Shown here: positions 35,800 through 44,145 of the stretch, one piece after another | How the letters are laid out: every line of letters begins with the position of its first letter | How positions within the stretch are numbered: the stretch's first letter is position 1 | Assembly (NCBI GenBank): GCA_041913905.1 | Contig: JAYSEK010000005.1 | Coordinates: 1-64,000 of the forward strand | DNA length: 64,000 nt | Source: Roseateles_B sp041913905 | Lineage (GTDB): Bacteria > Pseudomonadota > Gammaproteobacteria > Burkholderiales > Burkholderiaceae_C | Direction: 5' to 3' | Made by a program: the position numbers and the translations under genes | Notes under the pieces: generated by a model | Told to the model about the DNA's origin: nothing | Seen by the model: only the letters and a program-made list of their open reading frames with translations | Databases searched by the model: none

Positions 35800-36438
35800 T
35801 CAGGTTAGCAGGGCGGGGCCTTGTGGACGCCGCGGGATTGGGGATTCCTGGCACAGGCGATGAGGCAAGCGCGTGCGGCGACGCACCTGCTCCAGCGCTT
35901 CTTCGCTGAGCTTGAGCCGCAGCGCGATCACCGGCGTGTCGCCGAGTTGGCGCACGGGGCCGCAGCGGTCGTAGGCCCAGCCCATGCCGGTGACGACCTT
36001 GCGCGCATGCTCTTCGTTCATCACCGCCAGCATTTGCTTGATGCCCTGCGAAAGGCCGAATTCCAGGCACCCTGCCACCAGCTCGGCCACGGTCTGGCCA
36101 CGCTCCCGTATGCCGAGCTCGGGGTCGGTGCCAAGGCGCGTCACTTCCCAGATGTCGGGTGATCGCGGCAGCGGGTAGGGTCCCAGCAGATCGGGCCACA
36201 GGCTCTCGATCATGTAGGGCGCTGTCGTGGGCAAGAGGCGCAGCAGCCCGGCGATGCGCCCATTGGACGAACGGCAGATCAGATGCACCGCGCGCTCGGT
36301 GTCGAACTGGTCGCGTTCCAGCTGGTGCTGGCAGGGAAGATCCCAGCCGGCATGCTTGACGAAGACGCGGTAGCGAAAGTGGTAGATGTCCTGGGCTGTC
36401 GATGAGCCGGCAGGCAGCTCGCGAACGATGTCGATCAT
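35800..36438 (-). CDS. LuxI-family acyl-homoserine-lactone synthase
   Basis: 212 aa. All the residues that define LuxI enzymes align: Arg22, Phe26, Trp32, Asp43, Asp46, Arg67 (GLLRLLPTT), Glu98 and Arg101 (IWEVTRLG). It makes an acyl-homoserine lactone from S-adenosylmethionine and an acyl-ACP or acyl-CoA. ATG 36438 has GGGGAG upstream; a GTG five codons earlier is a poorer start. The acyl specificity is unknown. It sits between a cognate luxR-type gene and an acyl-CoA dehydrogenase. Confidence 0.92.
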   Translation of the reverse strand: MIDIVRELPAGSSTAQDIYHFRYRVFVKHAGWDLPCQHQLERDQFDTERAVHLICRSSNGRIAGLLRLLPTTAPYMIESLWPDLLGPYPLPRSPDIWEVTRLGTDPELGIRERGQTVAELVAGCLEFGLSQGIKQMLAVMNEEHARKVVTGMGWAYDRCGPVRQLGDTPVIALRLKLSEEALEQVRRRTRLPHRLCQESPIPRRPQGPALLT

Positions 36439-36577
36439 TGAGGTTCTCCCCACGGTGTGCTGGTCATGCTAGGAAAAGCGGGGAGCACTGGCACCTACTC
36501 AGGAGGAGAGCTGGAGCCTTGGCCGTTGGCCACTACGCTGCAAGGTATGAGCGGGGCGGCATGGCTGCGCTAAAGAA

Positions 36578-36617
36578 GAATGCCATGCGCCGCCGGACCT
36601 GGCGACGCATGGCATTC
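36578..36617 (-). terminator. Large hairpin between luxR and luxI
   Basis: GAATGCCATGCG and CGCATGGCATTC form a perfect 12-bp stem; inside, after one mismatch, CGCC pairs with GGCG around GGACCT. On the minus strand TTCTTT follows. This is probably the luxR terminator, so luxI would need its own promoter in 36439-36577. Confidence 0.65.
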
Positions 36618-36693
36618 AACATTGCGATGGAGCGCAATGTGGGGATTAGCAATTGGGGAATCGAATCTGAAGGAAGGACCGATTCCGGTGACC

Positions 36694-37413
36694 TCAAGGA
36701 AGCGAGATCAGCCCCAGGCTGGCGGCCCGAACCGCCGCCGTCACGCGGCTGGCGGTGTCGAATTTCCTCATGGCGTTCTTCAGGTGGAAGTTCACGGTGT
36801 GTTCGGAGACCGCCATCAGCTGGCCGATGTCCCACGAAGACTTGCCCTGAGCCACCCAACCCAGGCATTCGCTTTCACGACGGGTGAGGCCGACCTGCGC
36901 GTTGGGCGTCTGCATCCCGCAGAGCGCCGAATAGCGGGAATGGAAGACCACGGCCAAGACCTTGGCTTCGATATGCAGCGGAAAGTCGGTCCGACGCTCC
37001 TGAGAATTCGTGGCCAGCGTGGTCAGGAAGATCCTGCCCCAGGGCTCGTGGATGGGAATGGCAATGCCCTCGCGCAGGCCGGCGTCGCCAGCCTCCTGCA
37101 GGACGAGCATTTCCCGGTTGCATTGCGGGTCCAGGTCACGCCATTGGTAGGGCGTCGCCGTGGCACGCGCATGGCGTATCACCGGGTCCTTGGCGAAGTA
37201 GCCCTGCTGCAAATAGCGCTCGACCCAGGGCTTGGGATAGTTGAGCGCCAGGATTCGCTGCTCCGGCGCCATCGCAGTGGTAGTGCCAAAACCCGCATCC
37301 CAGCAGGAGATGGAATAGTGTTCGTAGTGCAGCCGGTGGGCCGCCCGTTCGAAGGTGTGGACGAGCTCGGCCACAGAGCCGGCCTGATCGGCTTCTTCAA
37401 TGAATTCGCGCAT
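36694..37413 (-). CDS. LuxR-family quorum-sensing regulator
   Basis: 239 aa. The autoinducer-binding domain keeps the six invariant residues: Trp63, Tyr67, Asp76, Pro77 (AKDPVIRH), Trp91 and Gly116. The C-terminal LuxR HTH reads LTRRESECLGWVAQGKSSWDIGQLMAVSEHTVNFHLKNAMRKF (recognition region SEHTVNFHL). Start at 37413, preceded by GGGAG. It should bind the lactone made by the LuxI protein encoded next to it and act on lux-box-like sites, of which one candidate lies 162 bp upstream of this gene. Confidence 0.93.
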   Translation of the reverse strand: MREFIEEADQAGSVAELVHTFERAAHRLHYEHYSISCWDAGFGTTTAMAPEQRILALNYPKPWVERYLQQGYFAKDPVIRHARATATPYQWRDLDPQCNREMLVLQEAGDAGLREGIAIPIHEPWGRIFLTTLATNSQERRTDFPLHIEAKVLAVVFHSRYSALCGMQTPNAQVGLTRRESECLGWVAQGKSSWDIGQLMAVSEHTVNFHLKNAMRKFDTASRVTAAVRAASLGLISLP

Positions 37414-37574
37414 GACAAACTCCCATAACACCGCGGTCGGTCGGTTCGTTCTGGCGACGATTCCCGATGGCGTCCGCAAGCCCTCCGGTGAGCTGCACAT
37501 CGACGGCACGGGCGAGCAGGGAGCGGTGAACCGGCCTCCACACGCTGAAAGTGCTATCGCGACGCGCGTGTGCC

Positions 37575-37592
37575 AGCTCACAGTTTGGTGAG
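37575..37592. promoter_or_regulatory. Candidate lux-type box upstream of luxR
   Basis: AGCTCACAGTTTGGTGAG contains CTCAC-AGTTTG-GTGAG, a perfect 5-bp-arm repeat fitting the CT-N12-AG pattern of LuxR-type operators; flanking GC-AG / CT-GC extends the dyad with a bulge. A related element lies at the same distance upstream of the ACP gene at 47976-47994. Confidence 0.5.
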
Positions 37593-37606
37593 ACTAGCAC
37601 CGTCCT

Positions 37607-38590
37607 TCAAGAATTCAGTAACAACCCTTTTGCGAAAGGCCGACAGTTGCTCAGCGCCATGGTTGCGAAGGCGCCGTTGTTGCCGGACATGAAGAAGAGC
37701 AGGTTCTCATGCGGCTCCAAAGCCTGACGCTGCCAGAGGTCGAGTAGGTTGATGACCACGTCGCAGCACATGACGTGGCCATGCTCGCCGATGTTGGCGG
37801 TGAACACCCAGTCGGCGGGCATGTGCAGACTGGCCGCCAGCCGCTCGAAGACATGCCGGTCCAGGTTGATGGGCAGCAGGTAGCGGAAGTCCTCCAGGTT
37901 GAGCCGACAGGCCTGCGCCGTTCGGCTGATCAGCCGATGCGCCACCAGTCCGTACAGGGCCCGGTACTCGTGGACGCGCGCCTGCGAGCGCCGAAACCCG
38001 CCATGGTGGCGCCCATCGACATGGCCCGCGAAGGCAAGTGCACGGTTGAAGGGATGACGGCGGGACAGGAGCAGTGCGCAGGCACCGTCGCTTTCAAAGG
38101 AGAAGCTGCCGACGTCCCGGTAGCGCTCGCCGCAGGCGCGATCGGCGCTGATCAGCAGCACTTTGTTGATCCTCTGATCCGTAGCGAACAGGCCGCGCAT
38201 CACCCGCAGTGCCAGCAGCAGGCTGGCGCAGTTCTGGCCGCTCATGGCGAAGCTGCGCGCGCGGTGCATGCCGAACTCGCCGGCCAGCCGCGCGGGCAAG
38301 CTGGACGGCGCTGCAGGCATGCCGGTCTGCAGGGAATGGACATACACCAGCAGGTCGACCTCGGCGGGGTCGAAGTCATGGTTCTTTGTCAGTGTGAGCA
38401 GCGCCCGCCTGGCGAGTTCCTCGACGGAGGCTTCTCCGGCCTGATGGAAGTAACGCATGCCGTTGTCATGCAGAAGGGCCAGGGTTTCATCGGGCACCTC
38501 ATGCGCAAGGGCCCATGCCGACAGCGCCATGCGCGGCGGCAGGTAGTGGCTGGCGGCCTCGATGCCGAAGCTCGAACGCGCGGCGCTCAT
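37607..38590 (-). CDS. FabH-like (KAS III) protein, partner d
   Basis: 327 aa thiolase-fold protein. Active-site Cys121 is present (SGQNCASLLLAL) and Asn266 is kept in FTANIGEHGHVMCCD, but the His position of the triad reads LPINLDRH, with Asn242 where relatives have His. It could still load an acyl group on Cys yet may not decarboxylate malonyl units. It overlaps the preceding FabH-like gene by 4 bp (ATGA), which suggests a heterodimer. Last gene of the long operon. Confidence 0.85.
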   Translation of the reverse strand: MSAARSSFGIEAASHYLPPRMALSAWALAHEVPDETLALLHDNGMRYFHQAGEASVEELARRALLTLTKNHDFDPAEVDLLVYVHSLQTGMPAAPSSLPARLAGEFGMHRARSFAMSGQNCASLLLALRVMRGLFATDQRINKVLLISADRACGERYRDVGSFSFESDGACALLLSRRHPFNRALAFAGHVDGRHHGGFRRSQARVHEYRALYGLVAHRLISRTAQACRLNLEDFRYLLPINLDRHVFERLAASLHMPADWVFTANIGEHGHVMCCDVVINLLDLWQRQALEPHENLLFFMSGNNGAFATMALSNCRPFAKGLLLNS

Positions 38591-39618
38591 CGCTGGTCCT
38601 CCATTGCCGGGCTGGGCGGGCTGATCAGGCAGCAGGCGGCTTCCCCTTGCAGGCCGGCGCTCCAGAGCAAGCCCAACTGGCCTCGATGCGGGCCGGCGCT
38701 TTGGCGCAGCTGGTGCAGGTTGGCCAGGGCCTCGGCGGCGGCCAGGTGGCCTCGGCGGTCGACGTCGCGGGTGGTGCGCACATGGGTCAGACCGGTGTCA
38801 TGCAGCACCTGCGTGCACAGGGCGTTGTCCAGGCAGGGCAGGGCCACGAAGCTCAGGTCCGCCGGTGCAATGCCTTCCGCCTCCAGCAGGCTGTTGATGG
38901 CGCCGCTTGCCTGCTGGCGTATGAGGCGCAGCATCGTGGGTACCGTGCTGTCAAAGGGCGAGGGCGCGCTGGGCGCGTTGACATGGTGGATCTCGCCCAG
39001 CTGCCATCCAGGGCCCCCAGCGGCTTCGACCAGGATGGCCGCTGCGCCGTCCTCGAACACGGCCACCTCGCCGAAGCTGCGGACGAAGGGGTAGGTCCAC
39101 TTCTCCGCCGCCACGATGAGCGCGCATCCCAGCTCCGGCTCTTCCCGCAGCAGGGATGAAGCGAGGCGCAGGGCCATCAGCGCACTGCAAAGGTTTTGCG
39201 AAAGGCAGAACACCAGCGATGTCGACAAGCCCAGCTCGTATTGCAGCCGTCCGGCGATCGCCTCGGCCACATCCTCGTTGGCCGAGGCATGGCAGTAGAT
39301 GATGACCCCGATATCGCCGCGCGCTGGCTTGCTGGCGGAGGGGAGCAGCGCCCGCGCGGCCATCAGGGCGAGGTCGGAGGCGCTGACGCCCGCATCCGCC
39401 ATGTGCAGCAGCACGGGCGCGGCGGTGTGCATGGCCTCGATGTGCGGAAAGGGGGGGTCGCCCCAGCGTCCGAACGGCAAGGCGTACTCGCTGCCAGGCT
39501 CGGTCAGATACAGGCTGCTGGGCAGGCGCTGCTGTGCCCTCAGCCCATGGAACCAGGATCGGGTGTGGGGCAGACAGAGGCTGCTGCCCGTCACCGTGCA
39601 TCGCCACAGCTCACTCAT
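38587..39618 (-). CDS. FabH-like (KAS III) protein, partner c, degenerate
   Basis: 343 aa, diverged. Cys144 in CLSQNLCSALMAL matches the nucleophile, but the His site is VALPCLDNAL and the Asn site TRDVDRRGHLAAAEAL, so both other triad residues are missing. The C-terminal hydrophobic strand LGLLWSAGLQGEAACCLI is retained. Strong GAAGGAG before ATG 39618. Likely a structural or acyl-donating subunit pairing with the 37607 protein. Confidence 0.8.
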   Translation of the reverse strand: MSELWRCTVTGSSLCLPHTRSWFHGLRAQQRLPSSLYLTEPGSEYALPFGRWGDPPFPHIEAMHTAAPVLLHMADAGVSASDLALMAARALLPSASKPARGDIGVIIYCHASANEDVAEAIAGRLQYELGLSTSLVFCLSQNLCSALMALRLASSLLREEPELGCALIVAAEKWTYPFVRSFGEVAVFEDGAAAILVEAAGGPGWQLGEIHHVNAPSAPSPFDSTVPTMLRLIRQQASGAINSLLEAEGIAPADLSFVALPCLDNALCTQVLHDTGLTHVRTTRDVDRRGHLAAAEALANLHQLRQSAGPHRGQLGLLWSAGLQGEAACCLISPPSPAMEDQR

Positions 39619-39662
39619 GATGACTCCTTCGAGTGCTTGGGAAGTTACGGCCGGCGCAGGGG

Positions 39663-40190
39663 TTAGCCCTGCCGGTAGAAGCGTTCCGGCAACAGTTCCA
39701 GGTGCACACGGCTCAACAGACGTCCATCGAGACGATGGCAGGCCCGCTGCACGCCGTAGACCTGGAATCCCACGCTGCGCAGCAGGCGCAGCGAGCGTTC
39801 GTTGCTTTCGACGACCCAGGCGTTGATCGAGCTGCGAGCCAGGCGGCTGAATCCCTCGTCCAGCAGCGCCCGGGTGGCCTCCGCGGTGATGCCGGGATAG
39901 GCCGGGCAGTGCCGGTTGCGGACCACCCAGAAGCTGGCTGAACCGAAGGGATGGAGCACATCGCTGAGCACCACGAGGCCCACGGGCGCATCAGCGCTGC
40001 GCTCGCCAAAGACACGCATGCAGTACTGCGGGCTGCGGGCCATCACGTTCAGGGCGACTGGGCTGAGCTGCTGGCGGCCCTGGCCAAAGTCGAACCAGCC
40101 ATGCACGGCCGGATCCTCCATCCAGCCCAGCACCTGGCTCAGGTCTTCCTGCCTTGGCCTGCGCAGGAAGAGGCGTGCCGTCGCGCTCAT
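39663..40190 (-). CDS. GNAT-family N-acetyltransferase
   Basis: 175 aa. RimJ/RimL-like GNAT fold: LFLRRPRQEDLSQVLGWMEDPAV at the start, PGITAEATRALLDEGF in the acetyl-CoA loop position, and SNERSLRLLRSVGFQ, the classic late GNAT motif. It transfers an acyl group, usually acetyl, to an amine. Within the cluster an N-acyl tailoring step or self-protection is plausible. It overlaps the upstream gene by 4 bp. Confidence 0.82.
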   Translation of the reverse strand: MSATARLFLRRPRQEDLSQVLGWMEDPAVHGWFDFGQGRQQLSPVALNVMARSPQYCMRVFGERSADAPVGLVVLSDVLHPFGSASFWVVRNRHCPAYPGITAEATRALLDEGFSRLARSSINAWVVESNERSLRLLRSVGFQVYGVQRACHRLDGRLLSRVHLELLPERFYRQG

Positions 40191-41317
40191 GGGCAGCCCT
40201 GCAGCGGTTCTCGCCCCGCTTCGGACGGGACTGCGGACGCGGTCTCCTCGTGGGCCAGCGTCTGCGCCAGCTCCAGCAGCACCAGGCTGAGGACGCGCGC
40301 ATCCTGGAAGCGGCGCGAGGGCGGGAAACCTTCGACATAGCCATGCCCGCCGCAGACCTGCACCGCGTGGCGATGGATCTCCAGGCTGGTGCTGACCAGG
40401 TGCTGGGCCATGGCGGCGAAATGCCCTGGCGGCAGCGCGGCGGTGCTGCCGAAGCGCGTGGCAGTCGCCCAGACCTGCAGGCGCAGGGCGTCGGTGGCGA
40501 TGGCCATGTCGGCCAGGCGCAGGGCCACGGCCTGGTGGTGGATGATGGGACGATGGAAGGCCACGCGCGTTTGCGCATAGCTGAAGGCGAAGTTGGTGGC
40601 GGCGCGCGCGGCCCCGGCCAGAAGCCCGGCAAGCCAAAGCCCTTGCCAGACTATGATGGACTTGCAGGCGCCAGGTGGCAGGGTGGTGCTGAAACCGGTG
40701 CCGTGGATGTCAGCGGCGGGGGGCAGCCGAACCAGGCGCAGACCTTCTGCGGGCGAGGGGGACTGGCCGGCAGGCAGCAGTCGCTGCAGGGCTTCAGGAT
40801 CCAACCAGCGCAGCCGCCAGCGCCCGGCCTCGTCAGGGGCCAGCACCAGCAAGCCCTGACCCTGCTTGGGAAGCAGGGCAAACGTCGCTTCTTCCTGGGG
40901 GGCGGCGATCGCCAGTGCCAGGGACTGCTGGCCGCTGAACAGGGTTTCGGCATCGGCCGGCAGGAGCCGGGTCAGCCATTCCTGGTCGCGGCTGATGGCC
41001 AGGGCCGGCGCGGAGACCGTCAGCTCGGCGGCCAGGTGCAGCGGACCGCTGGCCAGCTCCTCCAGCAGCAGGCAAAGCTCGAAGGCGCTGATGCCCAGGC
41101 CGCCCTGGCGCTCGGACAGCAGGGCGCTGGCCAGGCCCAGCTGGGCGGCTGTCTGCATGGCATCACGGCGGCGGGACTCGGTCGCCGTATCGTTGAGCAG
41201 CGGCTGCAGGTGCTCGCGAGAGTAGCGGCGCAAGGGCTCCAGCATGCTGCGCTGGTCTTCGCTCAAGCGCAGCGAGAAGGCCTCGGAGGCGGGGGGGGAC
41301 GCAAGGTGATTCGACAT
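40187..41317 (-). CDS. Acyl-CoA dehydrogenase-like flavoprotein with altered active site
   Basis: 376 aa. Three-domain ACAD fold is recognisable (LGLASALLSERQGGLGISAFELCLLLEEL, then FAFSYAQTRVAFHRPIIHHQAVALRLADM, then VQVCGGHGYVEGFPPSRRFQDARV), but the region that normally reads YEGTxEI, with the catalytic Glu, is VLSLVLLELAQTL here. The middle FAD-contact domain is also diverged. It may act on a carrier-bound aminoacyl or acyl substrate with another base, or be non-oxidising. An eight-C homopolymer lies near its start (41291-41298). Confidence 0.8.
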   Translation of the reverse strand: MSNHLASPPASEAFSLRLSEDQRSMLEPLRRYSREHLQPLLNDTATESRRRDAMQTAAQLGLASALLSERQGGLGISAFELCLLLEELASGPLHLAAELTVSAPALAISRDQEWLTRLLPADAETLFSGQQSLALAIAAPQEEATFALLPKQGQGLLVLAPDEAGRWRLRWLDPEALQRLLPAGQSPSPAEGLRLVRLPPAADIHGTGFSTTLPPGACKSIIVWQGLWLAGLLAGAARAATNFAFSYAQTRVAFHRPIIHHQAVALRLADMAIATDALRLQVWATATRFGSTAALPPGHFAAMAQHLVSTSLEIHRHAVQVCGGHGYVEGFPPSRRFQDARVLSLVLLELAQTLAHEETASAVPSEAGREPLQGCP

Positions 41318-41341
41318 GGGGGTCCTCGGCTGGGGCGGGGG

Positions 41342-42556
41342 CTAGACCAGAATTTCGACAGGCAGCGGGTGGCTCAGAAAGGCGCTCGGGCTGGCGCTGC
41401 GGCCGTAGGCACCGGACTGTCCGACGACGACCAGGTCGCCGATCTCGGCCGTCGGCAGCGCCACGTTGTCGGCCAGCCGGTCCAGCGGGGTGCACAGGCA
41501 GCCGACGACATGGCAGGTCTGCGTCTGCGCGCCGCGCATCTTGTTGCCGATGGCGACCGGGTAGTTGCGGCGCAGAACCTGTCCGAAGTTGCCCGAGGCC
41601 GCGAGCTGATGGTGCAGGCCGCCGTCGGTGATCAGAAAGGTCTCGCCTCGCGAGACTTTCTTGTCGACGACGCGGCACACATAGAGGCCCGCCTCGCCCA
41701 CCAGGTAGCGGCCGAATTCCAGGATCAGCCGCGTGCCGGGCAGGCGCCGCCGCAAGGGCGCGAGCCAATCCTGCATGGCTGCACCGACGGCCCCGACGTC
41801 CAGCGCACGCTCGTTGTCGAAGTACGGGATGCCGAAGCCGCCCCCCATGTTGACGAACTCCAGCCCCTGGGGCGCCAGGTCAGCCAGTCGCATGACCAGC
41901 GCCGCCACATGACGCTGCGCGGCGATCACCGTCTCGGGGTCCAGGCATTGCGAACCCCAGAACACGTGAAAGCCCACGAAGTCGAGGTCGCGCGAGGCGA
42001 TGATCTTCAGCAAGGCCGGCGCCTGCTCGACGTCGACGCCGAACTGGCGCGGTCCACCGCCCATGCGCATGCCGCTGCTGCGGGGCTGGAAGTCCGGATT
42101 GATGCGCAGCGCCACACGCGGCTTGACGCCCAGCTCCAGGCCGATGCGCTCCACCGCCTCCAATTGATTGGCGGACTCCAGCGTGACGGTCACCCCGGCA
42201 CCCACCGCGCCGCGCAGATCCTGTTCGGACTTTCCGGGGCCTGCCATCGATACGTGGTTGGCCGGCATGCCGGCGTCCAGCGCCATGCGCATCTCGCCGG
42301 CAGAGGCCACGTCAAAGCCGTCGACCAGCGCGGCCATGTGCTGCACCAGGGCCGGCATCGGATTGGCCTTGATCGAGTAATGGATCCGCAGCTCCGGCGC
42401 CAGCATCTGGCGCAGCAGGGCCACGCGCTCACCGAGCTTGCTGCGGTCGTACACGAAGAAGGGGGTCTGGCCGGCGCGCTGCGCCAGGCGAGGCAGCGGC
42501 AGGCCGCCAATCTCGAGGACGCCACCCGGCGCGTTGAAACTGTCGAAGACGCTCAT
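41342..42556 (-). CDS. PLP-dependent decarboxylase, exosortase-A-associated/BtrK type
   Basis: 404 aa fold-type III (alanine racemase/DAP decarboxylase) enzyme. PLP lysine Lys63 in HYSIKANPMPAL, glycine-rich phosphate loop MGGGFGIPY, second-site motif GCLCTPLD. The close wording to DAP decarboxylase is limited; it resembles the group annotated in exosortase A loci, and BtrK, which decarboxylates glutamate while it is bound to an acyl carrier protein. I infer that it decarboxylates an amino acid attached to the ACP of this cluster. Coupled to the ligase gene by a 4-bp overlap. Confidence 0.85.
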   Translation of the reverse strand: MSVFDSFNAPGGVLEIGGLPLPRLAQRAGQTPFFVYDRSKLGERVALLRQMLAPELRIHYSIKANPMPALVQHMAALVDGFDVASAGEMRMALDAGMPANHVSMAGPGKSEQDLRGAVGAGVTVTLESANQLEAVERIGLELGVKPRVALRINPDFQPRSSGMRMGGGPRQFGVDVEQAPALLKIIASRDLDFVGFHVFWGSQCLDPETVIAAQRHVAALVMRLADLAPQGLEFVNMGGGFGIPYFDNERALDVGAVGAAMQDWLAPLRRRLPGTRLILEFGRYLVGEAGLYVCRVVDKKVSRGETFLITDGGLHHQLAASGNFGQVLRRNYPVAIGNKMRGAQTQTCHVVGCLCTPLDRLADNVALPTAEIGDLVVVGQSGAYGRSASPSAFLSHPLPVEILV

Positions 42557-44145
42557 GCTGATTCCTTTCCGCCGTTGCTGTATTCATGCTGCAGGCCCGT
42601 GCGGTCGAACTTGCCGTTGGGATTGCGTGGGATGACGTCCCGGACATGGACGCTCTGCGGGACCATGTAAGGGGGCAGCTTCTGCCGGCAGTGCGCGAGG
42701 ATCGCCTCCGGATCCGCGGACTGGCCCGGCACGGGCGCCACGACCAGCGCGATGACCTGGCCGAGCGTTTCATCGGGAAGCCCCAGTGCCACGACCTCGC
42801 CGACCAGCCCGCTGCTCAGCACGGCTTCTTCCACCTCCTCCGGGCTGACCCGGTAGCCGGATGTCTTGATGAGGCCGTCGTTGCGCCCCACGAAGTAGAG
42901 AAAGCCCTCGGCGTCGCGGCGCACCAGGTCGCCCGACCAGACCGCCGTCTCCGGCGGCATCCCGGGACAAGGGCTGCGCTCCGGTGAAGGGCGAAAGCGC
43001 AGCGCCGTGCGCTCCGGGTCGCGCCAGTAGCCCTTGGTCACGAAGGCGCCCACATGCACCAGCTCGCCCACCTCGTTGGGCGCGCAAGGGCTGCCGTCGG
43101 GGCGCACCACCAGGATGCGCGCGTTGGGGACGGCTTTGCCGATGGAGTCCGGCCGGTTCGCGGCTTCCTTGGGGTCGAGATAGGTCGAGCGGAAGGCTTC
43201 GGTGAGGCCGTACATCAGGAAGGGGCTGGCCTGCGGGAAGAGGCTGCGCAGGCGCTCCAGCACCGGGCGGGGCATGCGGCCGCCGGTATTGGCGAAGTAG
43301 CGCAGGTGCTGGGTGGCAGCGGCAGGCCACTGGGCGCCGCAAAGCTGTATCCACAGCGGCGGCACCGCCGTGATGCCCGTGATGCGCTCGCGCTCGCACA
43401 GCTGGACCACATCGTGCGCCGTGATGTAGTTGAGCAGCACCACCGTGGCGCCGGCGTGGAAGGCCGTGGTGAGCTGGCTCAGTCCGGCATCGAAGCTCAG
43501 GGGCAGTGCCGAGAGGATGCGGTCGCCCGGGCGGTTGCCGAGGTAGCTGGCCACGCTCCAGGCACCTTCCAGCAGATTGTGGTGCGTCAGCATGACGCCC
43601 TTGGGCATGCCGGTGGACCCCGAGGTGTAGAGGATGGCGGCGAGGTCGCTGTCGATGGTGCCGTCGTCACTCAGGTCGCGCGGGGCGTGGTCCAGCAGCG
43701 CCGACCAACGGACGTTGACCGCCTGGCCCAGCGTTGCCGGCGCACTGCGGACCTGGTCAACGAGAAAGACCTCCTTGAGTTCGGCCAGCTGCGGCTTCTC
43801 CGCGGCCAGCAGAGCGACGCGCGTGGCGGAGCTGACGAGGCCCCGAGCGCCGCTGTCCCGCAGGATGTGCAGCACCTGCTCCGGCTTGAGCAGGGGGTTG
43901 ATGGGCACGCAGACCCCACCTGCAGCGGCGATGGCGAAGATCGCCTCGACCGTTTCCTGCCGCTTGTCCAGCAGCAGGCCCACGCGCTCGCCGCGCGTCA
44001 GCCCGCGGGCCCGCAGCCCGGAGGCGGCTGCCAGGACCCGGTTGCGCAGGGTGGCGTAGTCGAGTCGGCGGTCGCCGTCGACCAGCGCTTCGGCCTGGGG
44101 TGTGCGCTCGGCACTGTTGCAGATGAGTTCAACGAGATTGCGCAT
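42553..44145 (-). CDS. AMP-forming acyl/aminoacyl ligase, exosortase-A-associated type
   Basis: 530 aa, complete ANL enzyme. A3 YTSGSTGMPKGVMLTH, A5 YGLTEAFRS, A7-A8 WSGDLVRRDAEGFLYFVGRNDGLIKTSGYRVSPEEVE (part), and catalytic Lys in RNPNGKFDR. INPLLKPEQVLHILRDSGAR recalls the ligase of exosortase A clusters. It activates a carboxylic or amino acid as adenylate and should load it on the ACP. It is followed by its usual partner, the PLP decarboxylase, but no exosortase is in the window. Confidence 0.87.
   Translation of the reverse strand: MRNLVELICNSAERTPQAEALVDGDRRLDYATLRNRVLAAASGLRARGLTRGERVGLLLDKRQETVEAIFAIAAAGGVCVPINPLLKPEQVLHILRDSGARGLVSSATRVALLAAEKPQLAELKEVFLVDQVRSAPATLGQAVNVRWSALLDHAPRDLSDDGTIDSDLAAILYTSGSTGMPKGVMLTHHNLLEGAWSVASYLGNRPGDRILSALPLSFDAGLSQLTTAFHAGATVVLLNYITAHDVVQLCERERITGITAVPPLWIQLCGAQWPAAATQHLRYFANTGGRMPRPVLERLRSLFPQASPFLMYGLTEAFRSTYLDPKEAANRPDSIGKAVPNARILVVRPDGSPCAPNEVGELVHVGAFVTKGYWRDPERTALRFRPSPERSPCPGMPPETAVWSGDLVRRDAEGFLYFVGRNDGLIKTSGYRVSPEEVEEAVLSSGLVGEVVALGLPDETLGQVIALVVAPVPGQSADPEAILAHCRQKLPPYMVPQSVHVRDVIPRNPNGKFDRTGLQHEYSNGGKESA

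Noticed and set aside
36491..36510. Lux-box-like sequence CTACTCAGGAGGAGAG upstream of luxI
   Set aside because: It fits CT-N12-AG but the arms pair poorly, and the purine-rich part looks like chance. It is not listed as a feature.
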